A stretch of DNA of 64,000 nucleotides from positions 62,001 through 126,000 of the forward strand of contig NJFT01000083.1 of assembly GCA_002221725.1 (NCBI GenBank), given 5' to 3'. The notes beneath the pieces were generated by a model that worked only from the letters and a program-made list of their open reading frames with translations, made no database searches and had not been told where the DNA came from. This DNA is from Scedosporium boydii. Lineage: Eukaryota; Ascomycota; Sordariomycetes; Microascales; Microascaceae. Made by a program: the position numbers and the translations under genes. Shown piece after piece: positions 1 through 12,083 of this stretch; positions within the stretch are counted from its first letter, which is position 1, and every line of letters starts with the position of its first letter.

Positions 1-3000
1 ATCTGCGCCATCGTGGCGAAGTTGCGATATCGGCGGCTGTGCGTGGCGATGTGGATGAACTTGATGATGCAGCGCGCGCGCTCCTCCATGTCCTGCGTCA
101 ACACGATCTCGGATACGGCCCACTTGACCATGATATTGAAGCGCGCGATGACGACCTCGACTCCGCGAGCGTCGGTATTTCGCAAAAAGTCGACCCACGA
201 GCGGGAATCGTTGTTGGTCGCGTTCTTCCACTCCATATCGATAAGCTCCTTCCAGTCTATCTCGTTGAGCGCGTCCTTCTCGATCAGTGTGAACTGCTGA
301 GCGAGAATTTCCGAGTCAAAGGCAAGGATGAAGGGGAGATGGATCGAATATTTGCGGCTCAAATCGGGATCGGCGATCTTGGGAGCTCCGCGTAGAGCCT
401 CAGCCGTGCCGGTAGGATCCCGGGGCGACGTCGGTCGGAAGGTCGTCGTCGGTGTCGTGTCGGGAGTGGGTGGCAGCGGCTTCTGCACCCATAGCTGATG
501 CTCGTGGAGCTGAGGGACATTGGCAGCCTCAGGAGACATTTGCAGCGCCTGAGCAAGCGTCTTGGGCGGCGACAACTTGTCGTCGACGGGAGGGGACATC
601 ATTCCCTTGGACAAGATGAAGCCTTGGCGAGGTGAAGGAAGGTTGTTTGTCGATCCTAGAGCATAGGTATCAATTTCCGGAGCCTCGGACAGCTCTGATG
701 AAAGGTCGCTGCCGCCGCCGGCATCACTGTCATCATCAAGGAACGACGTATCTCCTTCATCGTCCTGTCCGTCGTTTTCAACTGGGCCTTCGGGTCGCTC
801 TATCTCCGCCCCCTTGATCCGCCTAAGAGAGGGAGTCTCTTGAATCAAGTCAAACGACGCTTGAGCAGATCTTTCGGTCCCATCCTCGTCGCCGTTATCC
901 TCCCTCTCGCTTTCAAACGGAGAGTCGTCGTCGGCCCCTCGGAGAATAGAAATATCCGCCCACTCCTTGGTCGATGGCCGGGTCTGGCCCTCATCAGTAA
1001 GGCCTCGGTCAAGCAACGGGATAGAGCAATACGAGGGCTCCGAGGACAAGAAGGACCGGAGTTCTGTGACCGGCCTCTCAGGAGACAACAAGAAGCTGTT
1101 GTGAACATCGGATGACGGCTCGGGGATGCCGCTGAGTCGATGGTTTAGAAGGCCATCGTCCGCACCACCCATAATCTCCAAGTGGCGGCGTTCCCTCTTC
1201 TCCTCCTGCGCCTGAGCCGGGTCGCCGAGGGCTTTGCCGATATCCTCAGGATCGGTCTGGGGCGAGATACGGTGCTCGGCAAGCGGCCTAGGCTTCTTCT
1301 CGTACTTGCCCTCGAGCTTCAACAACGCAGACTCCACACCACCATCGTCATCGACGTCATCGGGAATCTGGGCCAACTTTCGAGCTTCGGCCTCGAAGGA
1401 TGGTCGCATAATCGGTTTGGACGAATGCGTGCTAAACAGGGAGAGCTGCCTCTTGCCGGGTTGGTTCGCAAGGGCACCCAATGAAAAAGTCTCGTTCTGA
1501 CCCTGCGAGAAATCGCTCGATACAACGTCGACATAGCCGCTCGACTCGGGCTGTTGTAAGTACGAGCTGCGGAGAGATTCAGAGTAAGCAGTCAACGACC
1601 CAACTGACTGGGAATGCCTTAGCGGAGCAGCTAGCTCTCCAACAGTAGCCACGGCGCCAAGGTTGCCACCGGGTCTCCTCCGCAGGACACGAAGCGGTTG
1701 CGGCATCACTTCGGAGCTGTCCATGATCGAACCTTCGGACTGAGTCGTCGCGTCGAAACTTCGGACGGTCATAGGACGTGCCGTGCTACTGTGGAACGAA
1801 TTATGTCGCCGATGAAGAACAGAGCTGACGGAGGGGATCGTTCTGCTTGACCTTTGACGATTATGGAACCTCATGGAACGGAGCCGAGGGGTGCTAGAAG
1901 GATACATGCCGACTTGAATAGACTGTTCCATAGAGGGATAGGAGGCAATATAGGAGGGGTGGTCGGTAGAGGCACGACCACCCAGTGTAGCCATGTCGGG
2001 AATGAAGGGGGGAAGTGGATCGGAGGACAAAGAAGTGCGTGTGAGATGCTGGTTGAGGAGGAAAGAGGAACGTCTGGGAGTGCCCATCGGTCGGCCTGGA
2101 GGAGTAGTGGGAGGCGTGGGGTCTCCATTATTGGGCGCAAATGTGTCGGCAAAAGCTTCAAGCGAAGGGTTGATGACCGGGAGCGCGCCATGCATCGTTG
2201 GCATGTCGAACGCCGTATCATCGACAATCACAATCGACTTGCTCCCCGTCGTGATAGCCATCTCGCTTTGCGGCCGGAATCCAGCCATCTTCGGCAAATC
2301 ATCGAACGAGGTATCCAGGTGCGCAGATGAGTACTCGACCGCCTCGTCCGTCCCTTGTCGTAAAGTATCGTTGAGCACGGGCGTCGTTAACGCCGCCCTC
2401 TGCGCTGCCTCCACCGCGGCCTCCGCAGCCGCATCCTCTCGGACCGCCGTTTTAAAATCCTCTGCAATCTCGGCGCCGAGAAGATCTATCCTCACGGGAG
2501 GCCGAGTGCCATTGTGGCGAGGGCGTGCCTGGGGAACAATGGCTGTTCCTGGTAGCCTGTTGGTCGTCGCGCCGCGGGGGCCGATGGGGGAAATGTTGAT
2601 AAAGTTGCCGTGGGTCGTCGAATCGCCCTGACCTCTTGTGCTAAGCGCCCGGCGGACACTGCCAATAAGCCTCTTCATACCCTGACTGGACATCGCCGAC
2701 GCCCCAGACTTTTCCTTTTGATCAAGGTTGGGATTCATCTGGAGAACTGTCGTCTCACGTTGGGGGTCACCGATGGAACTTGGAGAAACAACATCGACAA
2801 AGGCATGACCAGGCGGTAGAAGGTCACCTCTCACCAGACTACCAGCATAAGGCACTGCTAAAGCAATCTCGGTGTTATCCTTGAAGCTCGACTTGTCGAC
2901 GCTGTGCTCCCGTAAAGAGTCCGTGATGCTTCCATTACGCTTATGCACAGGGCGAATTCTCTTTCCAACCAACGCTTTGGGTGTAACGGCGACCAGGCCC

Positions 3001-5160
3001 GTGCTGGTGAGGAGAGGGTTAATCGGGACGGGGTGGGTAGCCGGCATCATGTGGGAACTTGACTGGAGATTCCTCAGGTTCTTCGCGGGGAACGAGCAGG
3101 ACACAATGTCTAGGCTAGTGATACTAATAGGGGAACCCGCCTGCCGCCTGTCCAGATCTTCAATGGCGTTTTGGTACTGGTCTTCTGGAGTTCCAGGACG
3201 CTCCACCACAGATCCGTCATGCGGTGTGCTCGCAAGAAACCCCCTCGGCGTAGAAGCCTCGGAGGGTTCAAAGTCTGGAGTCGACATCATCGCGAGATCC
3301 AACTGGGGAGGCCCGCAATCGGACGATTCCCAATGGCTAGGGTCGAGGTTCGGGTCCCTGTGTCCGGCAATGCCACCAGGCGCAATCGGTGAGTCCCCTG
3401 AGTCAAAGTCGAAGCCATCCCAGAACTGGGCGCAAACTCGCCTCCAGCACTTCTTCAACTCGGCCAAGATTTTGAGATGGACCCTGCCGTTCTCGATGTC
3501 TTGGGACAAATCATCCACGAGATCATTCAGAAGATTGCAAAAGGTGACCCGTAACGTGTACTGTACCACGAAGTCGTCTATGAAGTAGTTGAGGATCCAA
3601 TGGCGCAATGCAACAAATGTTCGAACCCTAACAACCATTCCAATCTCATCGCCCCTATCGATGGCCCACCTCAGCCGCGCAAAAAGCATGCGGATCAGAT
3701 CTATTGGTTCCAGGAACGCGCGGAATGTGAGGAAGAAGTCGGATATTAGTTCGTAATCGAGGAAAGTCGGAGAAGTGATCTCGGCCACAAGACGAGGCGG
3801 TGTCGCGGCGGTCACGGTGCCAGTAGAAGAAGCGTACCTCACAATCGCGCGATCGTCACAGGCAGGCTTGAAGGTGAGAGCATCGAACATGGCTGGTTGG
3901 ATGACAAGGTGAGTAGAGAGATAGGTAGAGCGGAACGGGATTTGGAGTTGAGGCGAAGTTGGACTCAGGACGGTCGGTTTAGAGTTGAAGGGGGGAGGCT
4001 GCGGTATTGCTGAGATGGCTACATTCAGACGGCTGGGCCGTCTCGACGAGAAGCGACTTGGTATTGTTAAGGTGGGTTCCCCGAGTCGAGCGTTGAGGAA
4101 CGAAGGGTGGCTAGACGAAAACTCCTCCGTAGGCGCGTACGAAGATCCCCGTATCACAGGAGTACCCTTCAGGGAAAACCGAGGCGAGCCTATTCTCCAG
4201 GAAGGAATAGCAACATCAAGGATTGGCGGGCCGGCAGTGTCGACATCCTCCATTGTCCTCGGCCTCGGCTCGTCCGCGGGCTTCGAAATAACAACTTTGA
4301 AAGCCCCATCACCCATTTCCCTTACAACATTGGTTTCACGGACGGTTGAGTCGGAGAGAGCTCGCCGCCTCCTCGGCTGGGGTTGAAAGCCAGACATCGG
4401 GGCAAGTTCAGAGTCGAGCGAAGGATCAGGCGTCGACTCCCACAGATGGCTAAACGAATTATCATTCGATTCCTCCTTCTGTTTCTTCTCGGCAACAAGC
4501 GCATCCAAGCCAGCGGTGCTAGGCGGTGTGACGGGAAAGACGAAATGCGGCTGCGGCGGCCGTTGATGCGCCGGTCGGACAGTCGGCCTATTCCACAATG
4601 TTAATCCTCTTACCATTCCTCAACAAACCTTGATCTCTTTCCTCGAGGAGGGAGAGGGGATACAAGTCTCGCGGTGGCGACAACCACGAGACAAGCCTCG
4701 GAGCAGAAACTCGGGAGGCGGCCACCCCACCACCAACAATCCAGACGCACCTTAGATATATGCGACCATTGTGCCCGACATTCGCGACGGTAAACTGCCT
4801 TCCCTCGCGCCCACCAGAGTTGCCATCGGGGGCAATATCGACTTTCTCGCTCTCGGGATCCTTCCTTATCCTCCATGTATACACATTTTCCTCTTGAGAT
4901 TTTCGCTCAGTAACGGGAACTAGCGGTCTTGACGTGCCAGAAGGTTGTCGTGTCAACCTCCCCGTCCGGAGGGCGGCCGCAGATTCCCTACCACCAGATA
5001 CACCTAAAGCCATCGCCCTCGCTAACCTCGCGTCCTGTGTCGGGCCTCGCGGTAACGGGTTGTTTCTTGCGGTGGGATCGCGCTGGGGAGTGCGGGCGCT
5101 GAGGTCGGCGACAGTTGGCGGGTTCGAGCCGAGAGGCTGGATCGTCTCCATGGCCTCCAT
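1..5160 (-). CDS. LTE1: LTE1-type Ras-family guanine nucleotide exchange factor (5' part, truncated by window edge)
   Basis: Exon 1 is 5160-4751 and exon 2 is 4587 to beyond position 1. The 163-nt intron (4750-4588) has donor AAG|GTGCGT and acceptor ATAG|G. The splice joins GRIYLR to PTVRPAHQR in frame, and the frame then stays open to the edge, giving about 1665 residues. A RasGEF N-terminal (REM-like) domain begins near residue 385, with FLDYELISDFFLTFRAFL around 412-429. A long, Ser/Pro/Asp-rich, probably disordered linker follows. The catalytic CDC25/RasGEF domain starts near 1558 (SEILAQQFTLIEKDALNEID) and is cut off at the edge after RRYRNFATMAQ. LTE1 in budding yeast acts at the bud cortex in mitotic exit and spindle-position control. 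In filamentous fungi a septation or mitotic-exit role is inferred. The start is the first ATG of exon 1. Confidence 0.9.
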
Positions 5161-8100
5161 GATCCGGTTGGTGTGCTCAAAAGAGAGAGCTTCGGGGGCT
5201 CAATTTATCGAATACTACGCGACGAGGCGGCATCGAGTCAATACAATGTTTTCCTCCCAAAAACGAGGCGGCACATTGCCAACAACAAAGAGAGAGACAC
5301 GCGGTCGTCAGGTTCAGGGATCGTGTCGGAAAAGGTGCGAGGGGAGAAAGCAAGCGTGTTGACTTTGTGCGCACCGGGAGTGGTGGTTCAGAGGAGGTTG
5401 GCAACGAGCCGGCTTTTTTTCCCCTCTGGTTTATGGGAACGGGAGTGGATTCCGGGGAAAGCGTTTTTTCTCCCTATATTTTTAATTTGTTGCGGGTAAG
5501 ACGAGTCGCTACTTACTTGAGAACGCCATCCATGGGGACAATTCGTAGATGCAGAAGAACAAAACGAGGCTTCCTATACTCAGATGAAGAGAGAAAAAGC
5601 AAGACAGTGTGGTGTTACAGAGGTAAAATGACAGGACTTGGAAAGGATTGATACAAGTGACGAAGAGGAGGTGGTTGATTGACGGTGGTGAAGGGGACGT
5701 GGACCAGCGGCTGGCTGGGCTAGGCTGGGGACTCTGGGAGGAAGCTGAGAGTACGAAATGGGACTGGGACCGGCCAGGGTCAAGGGACGAGCACCAAGCA
5801 CGAAAGCAGTGTACGAAGTACGAGGTACAAGTAAGTACACCAATGTAGTCATTTTGGGTACAGTACAAGTACACACTCTGCCAATCTTGGAAGCTCCGGC
5901 CCACTTCCAACCTAGAAGTATTTCGTAGCCCGTCCGGGCTGTACCGATGTACCAATTTGTGTCTTCTAAGTACTTTTCAAATAAACGCACGCTTGCAGTA
6001 TTACCTTGAATTCATAGTGCTGTACTTTAATTGTACCACGCACTCTCTGAGAGTCTCCCTCTCCATACATGGTCGCAATACATTGAAGAGTCGTTGAGTG
6101 GTCGAGAGTCACCTACGGCAGCCACGCGCTCACCAGAACACATCTGTGCGTGCAGAATCGCTCTATTCTTCGACATTTTAGCATATGCGGAGTGATCCTC
6201 TTCGATCTCCTGTCACAATCACTTCTTTATCTCAGTCGTTCAAGGTGTCAATATCGCGAGGCCACTGCATCCGGTCGTCATTACATGTGGAGTCGCAGAC
6301 AGGCAGCTTATACATCCTACACAAGTTTACTTCGGACATTGTAGGAGACGGGACGAAGGGACTGCACTGTTCAGCCAGAACCGACAGAAATCGGAAAGCC
6401 TGGCAGCGTGAGGTACTAGTACAAATACCGTTACCTACTGAATACCACCTGGCACTCCGGGCGGGGAGCATCATCCGAAAGAAGCCCTGTGCTGATGACA
6501 GTTTTGGGGGATCAATCATCGAACCAGAATTCGGGCGTGGCGGCAGAGAATGTAGTCACACAGTACGTTTTCCATGGGACATCCATGACCGAGATCTCAG
6601 TCCTGCCCCTATTTTGGCTCAACCCATCTCTACACTAAGAGGGAGGCCAGAGGGAAAAAAAGCTTTACCAAGGGGCTGGGTCGACGCGACGTTGGATGGA
6701 GCCCTGAGCTAGGCCAGAAATTTCCCTACGAAGTACTTCGTAATTCAATTCGCGAGTTTCCTCCCCAAAACCTACTCGTCAATGTTTACCTGTAAATATA
6801 GTATGATTTCGCGCCCTTGCAGAGAGTGGAGAAGACAGATTTGCGCTGGAATGGATTGGAAACATGAACATGCCTTGGATTAGACGGATAGATTGTCACA
6901 ATGCAATGCATAGCAACGGAATCGACAGTGACGTTTGTGCACAGGCATGAGGTGCTTACAAGGAGCATTGAAGTTTGTGTATCCACACAATTGAAATGTT
7001 TGCTCTCAAATTCTGATCAGAAGCTTGGGAGTAGGAAGTACACAATATTATTCAGCAGTTCAGAAATCAAGCACCAGCAACAATGACAATAGAAACAGGC
7101 CCAAGTTGACCGGACTTTACGACATACGAGGTACACTGCCGAGGCACCGCAATCTGTTGTTGCATGGAGTCGCCCAGTGCTCCTGGTGACGGACAATGTA
7201 CTTCGTACATAGTGCGCTCCTGCCATCAATATTCGCTACTCCGTCCTTCCTTTGACTCAAGTTTACATAGGTAATACTTCGTACACTTCTCTGGCTCGCG
7301 ATCATGGCACAACGACCCTGGATTAATCTCTTCCATGCTGACTGACTGACCTTGCTCCTTGCTCTGGGTGGTCAGGCCTGGGCATGGCTCAACATGACCT
7401 CGCCGGCCCCACACGAAGAATGACCCGGATGCGTAACAGCGTTCGTCATTGCATGACATGGTTGAAAGTGCCGCCCCTCCATCATTCTACGAAGGGGGGC
7501 CTTGACATCGATGCGTCATGAGGAACATTCTCGGAAGAGAGGCTACCTTCTCTTGCATCAATCAATGATGTAGACTTCGTACGAAGTAGATTAATACTTC
7601 GTTCGACAGAAGGGCATCGTGCAGGTTCAAGTTGGGGGCAGTACAAAGTACAGTGGAGGATGAAAATATCAGTTGGCGTAGCATGGACGGAACAGTATCA
7701 TGACGAAGTGCGAGGTGCAACAACTCGCTTATAAAAAGACCCTAGCAAACTGGCGAACAGCCAGTTGTATTCTCCAATCCATCAATCGATGCTCCTGCAC
7801 GCTGCAGAGGCTGGTTAAGGTGATGGACTGTGCAGCTTAACGCTGCAATGTCCATCACGGGCCTGCAGGCCTTGAGCATAATGGCCAATCGAAACCCCTG
7901 CTTCCTCAATTTTACTCCTCCATCTTGACCTCTGTTCTTGACAATCCTTTCTTCCCTTCCGCACTCCGACGAACCTAAGCGAGATGCGCGAATCAAGTGT
8001 GCCAATTGCTGATGGCGAAGACCTTGGAGACAAGATCTCTATTCCTTCTTTTTCGGAACCCAATCGCCACCGGCATGAGAAGCATCACTGCAATGATCAC

Positions 8101-11100
8101 TGAGAGACAGGCCCCTGGGCTATATTAATGGAAGTAATTCGTACATGAAGCCACCCACTTCCTGGTCTCAGAGGTGGACCGTGGAGGGTCCCTCGGTATC
8201 TATCCAATCGAGAAGTACTTCGTATATCCCCACGACCAGGCATTGCCCATTTTTACAGGGGTGAAATTAGCTCCCTCCCCGACTGACGACTGCCTTAGGC
8301 TTGGTAACAGTGGACAGTGGGATGGAGCGTGCCGAACGCGGTGACCTCAGTTAATTACACTCGAAATGAAGACACGACGAAAACCCTGGGCTGGGCAAGG
8401 AGGTCCCTGTATTGATGCCCAGAGGTGCTCGAGCAGAAGAGTACGAAGTACCGGAGTACTTCTCACGTTGATGTAATCATTGAACAAAGAGTGCCTTGCG
8501 TTGCGAGGGAAGTAAACGATGAACACATGTACAATGTACGAAGTACAAAGATTTTGGAGGCAATGACAAAGAGCAAGAGAGCATGGGAACAATCCCAAAC
8601 CTGGCGATTCAGGCATTAAATGTTGATATGCCCTTGACACTGATCAATGCATGCTCACCCCTCATGACACTTTGCCAGACTTTGCCCCACGTCCCTTCCA
8701 AACCACCTCGATGTCCCATACGATGCCAGATTCTTGGAGAAGGCCTGCCAAGCGATTTTGCCCGGCTAGGCCAAGGACTGGTGGAGAAGCTGACTTCCGT
8801 GCATTAGGGAGCGGGTTTGTGGCGGGCTCTCGAGTTTTCTTTCCTTTGTTGTTCGCTAGGCGAGGAATGAATCCCGCTCCGCTTTCATGTTGTTGAGGAA
8901 TGGATGAAGTCTGAATTCCCAGCTCAGTGTCCGGGCCCGATTATCTGAGGCTCTACACTACCGACTGGGACTTGCAAGACCTATAGCTGGACGATGTATT
9001 GAGTCTTGCGAAGCAGGTTATTTATTAATCACGAGCAGCTCGGTTTCAAATTGGTGGCTTTCTTGGGGAGTAGGAACGGGAATGGCTTCTCCTTCATACG
9101 AAGCACGAGGCCTTTGTCCTCCGCGCCGATTTCCTTGGCAAACGGCGAACGCACAAGACATTCTTCTTACCTCCCTTCTCTCGCAGGTTTATTCTTGCTT
9201 TTTTCCGGTCCTCCTTCACAAAGGCGGACGGACGGCAGGGGTCAATTAACAAGCCGTCCGCGGCACCAAATTAGAACATATTCCGGGGCTCAATTCCAAC
9301 GCCCTGCGTCTCCGCAAATGCCAGAAATCTCCAATCGAGGAAAAGAGCGTTCGTCTCGATCAAAACAAAAGAATGCGGTCCCGGTTTTTTCACAACTTCA
9401 AGTTTGTTTTGGGCAATTCGACTTTCCTGACGCGGTCTTCCGGATTGAAGGACCGGGCAATGGAATTGAGCTCCCAGGCTTTTCGGAGTGCATAATCCGC
9501 GGACTATTTCCCCGGAAGATCCAGGTTTACTGCAGGTATACCGGTAGTTTTGGGCAAGGATATCTTCGCGAACCCGGATTCAACGCGCCGGCAGTGTGTT
9601 AGGAGAAAGAAGCCATACTCTCAGGACTTTGGGGCGAGGATATTCTTCACCTCGGCAAGTTCAGGACGCGTTTCCAAACTCCATGCCTCACTCCAAAGTA
9701 GTACATGAGCATTCAATATACCAGAAACATTGGGGATAACATGGCAGGGCCACAATTTCGTAGAACGACTCGCGGGAAGCTGCCACGCGGCAGAGCCTTG
9801 GATGTCTCGCTCCTGAAGAAAACAATCAAGAGAGCCATCTTAATACACGGCAAGCGAAGAGATCATTCCTTGGGGGGAATATCCTCCCACACCTCCACAG
9901 GTATCTCAACTGAACTGATCACGCACTAAGGCAAGCCACCTCCGTTTTCGTCCAATATTGTTATAATCCCACGCAGTAGCTTGGCATACGCGACCTCGAA
10001 TGCGATCTTCTTCGCATCTTCCTCGTTTGATAAACCTAATGGCTTAAAGTGAGACACGAGACTTGTTCCAAGGGAAGTCTAGCTCACCCACAAGCGGCAG
10101 CCCTGATTTCCCCATTCGTGCTCAACCCCCCTCTATCTACATTTCCAGAAGTCTGATAACAAGCGAGAAAGAAGAAACAACAGGGTTTTAAACTTTGGCC
10201 ACTCCAAGTTGGTGGTGTGTTCGAGTGATGTTCTAGCCTCTCATGACAAGGTTCTAGTCTCTCAACTATTCAAACTTTGGCGACCGTATACTAGTACTCG
10301 GTTGGAACTTGGAGGTACATTCTGTGGAAGCCTACCAAGCACGAACGATGTGTAAACTAGAAGGACCAAATCGTAAACTATCGACTGTCTACTAAGTAGA
10401 GAAGTGCCATGTGTGGTTTCTATTCCACGAGGGGTTCCACGCTAAGTAATGACCCCAATCGGCCGGGAGGGGCTCAACGGTCGTAGAGATTCGACCCGCA
10501 AAGAGGTGGGAGATGGCCTGCCCTAGCGATTAGGGCTGAGAGAACATCTCAAGGAATGCCTTTCGAACATGACGTTGGAAGAGCCACAACGGCTTCACTG
10601 TCTTAAAAACAACGACGATCCACACCAACCTCGCTATCAAAAGTCCCCCCAAACTCATGACGACATCGCCAACCCCTCAACAAGGGGTCCTGCAGAACAC
10701 CCACGTTTTCACGCCAAAGTCGGAAATAAAAGAAAAAAATCCCTCGGTGGGATTAACCCATACCCCCGCATGCTCAAAGATACAGAAAAGTAGACAAACT
10801 AGAGCCATGAAGAGTTTAGAAGAGGAGGTCACACTAATTATGTGGTCTTGTCGTCCTATGTTCATATGCGGGCATGTTGGAAATGGTCTGGTCGACTGGA
10901 CTAAGCCCCCCACTTGATGTTGCATCCGGGATCGGTGTCGGATGTCCTGAACCGCGGTGCTGGGTTACGTCGCGGGGTTCATTGGCTCCCTGCCACGAGG
11001 CTAGAAGGGGCGCGCTATCCGATCTTTGGGCATTATCGTCCCATACTTGATGGGCTATCTTTTTTTGCGAAAGTGGGGGACTCTGATCCCATTTTGAACG
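5161..11100. other. Gene-poor intergenic region with palindromic 9-mers
   Basis: I see no coding region I can support here. Open frames are short, overlap on both strands and lack recognisable motifs. The first few hundred bases probably hold the LTE1 promoter and 5' UTR. From about 5.8 to 8.6 kb the DNA is dotted with GTAC-rich words and nine exact copies of TACTTCGTA or its complement. From 9.0 to 10.9 kb nothing recognisable was found. Confidence 0.6.
5812..8545. repeat. Cluster of dispersed palindrome TACTTCGTA / TACGAAGTA
   Basis: Exact 9-mers lie at 5812, 6727, 6734 (overlapping the previous one), 7199, 7275, 7580, 8216, 8442 and 8537. Near matches occur at about 5930, 7595, 8125 and 9100. 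Four more exact copies lie elsewhere in intergenic DNA at 23678, 47722, 52159 and 53680. By base composition about half a copy per 64 kb would be expected on both strands together. No function is known to me. The motif could be a mobile short repeat or a protein-binding site. Confidence 0.75.
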
Positions 11101-11103
11101 CAG

Positions 11104-11515
11104 TTGCGGGACAGACGAATAGGATTGACGCCAGGGCACAACGGGATCCTCGGCAACGAACAGGCGGAGGAGTCCCGTTTACGGAGCAGACAAAGAAGCC
11201 TGCAGGCTCCCAACAGACTTCGAAGACAAACCCACCTTCGAAGGCATAAGAGCAGAGGCAAGAGTCGTCAAGCGCAGCCACTAAGATGACGAGCACAGGA
11301 AAAGGAGGTCTGGAACAGGCGAGGCTATCAGACCGGGAACAACCGGGAACTTAAGCTCCCCTGAAGAATCTTCACGAAGTTTAAACCAGCACGTGCAGGC
11401 CGACGTCGTAGACCGCTGTAGGGCCTGCCAGCACGAGAACCACGGTATGGCTACCTACAACTATAAGCATAAGAAGACTATGGAGCACTTCATAATCCCA
11501 AGACCGACGATCCAT
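11104..11515 (+). mobile_element. Decayed non-LTR retrotransposon (Tad-like LINE) RNase H remnant
   Basis: In one frame near 11128-11180 the translation reads LTPGHNGILGNEQAEE. This matches the RNase H signature of fungal LINE polymerases (PGHxGIxGNExAD). Downstream, in shifted frames, come KPTFEGIRAEARVVKRS and then a Cys/His-containing tail ending in KKTMEHFI, both in the order expected for the C-terminus of such ORF2 proteins. Frameshifts and stops interrupt every frame, so this is a fossil. No 5' part, poly-A tail or target-site duplication could be recognised. Confidence 0.6.
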
Positions 11516-12083
11516 TGACGAAGTTGGTTACTGACTACACTATACTGGTTCACATAGGAATCCAAGGGTGTGCCTCAAGTAACTCTCAGTTCTTCCGCGC
11601 AGGAAACTGCCCTTTCTCGATTCTTTACTTTAGGATCGAATAGTCACAAATACTACTGCCAAATATATGAATATAAAACGGACCCAAATGATCTCTTTTC
11701 CGTTTTCATGATCTTGGACTGCAATGAGAGGGCTCCCGTAATTATAGGTGCCGTCTTGTCCATCCAACCAGGCAGTGCTACCCCGCCGGACTGCCTGGTC
11801 CGACCCGCAGGAGACGACATCTACGCCTTGGGCATACACGTACCAGAAATGATGACGCCAGCCGACACCACGATGAGGAGTGGCCCTAAATCAATGAAAA
11901 CAGGAGCTGTTGGGTCGATTTTCTTCGGCGCAGCGCCATGTTAGTGAGTGGCGGTGAGAATGGTTGGAATGGTTGGAGACCTGGCGGTAAGATGATACCG
12001 CAATCCTTAGCCCGCTGTCCGAGACCCTTGCCTGGAGCTAATTACTAGTGTCCGCGTCGACGTTCTAGCAAGCCGGTACGACT
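11516..12083. other. Upstream region of the NLR-like gene
   Basis: This is the 568-nt interval between the LINE remnant and the NLR-like start codon. It contains a 124-codon open frame on the plus strand (11570-11944) with no recognisable motif and an overlapping one on the minus strand. I regard neither as supported. The promoter of the downstream gene should lie here. Confidence 0.4.

Noticed and set aside
1993..2631. 212-codon plus-strand open frame and similar ones between 1.8 and 4.4 kb
   Set aside because: All are antisense to the continuous LTE1 reading frame and have no motif of their own.
9006..9602. 198-codon plus-strand open frame in the gene-poor region
   Set aside because: No recognisable domain, no intron signals and no conserved-looking pattern. 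I cannot support it as a gene, though it is the longest frame in that interval.
11570..11944. 124-codon open frame upstream of the NLR-like gene
   Set aside because: It overlaps an equally plausible minus-strand frame, has no motif, and its first codon context is weak.
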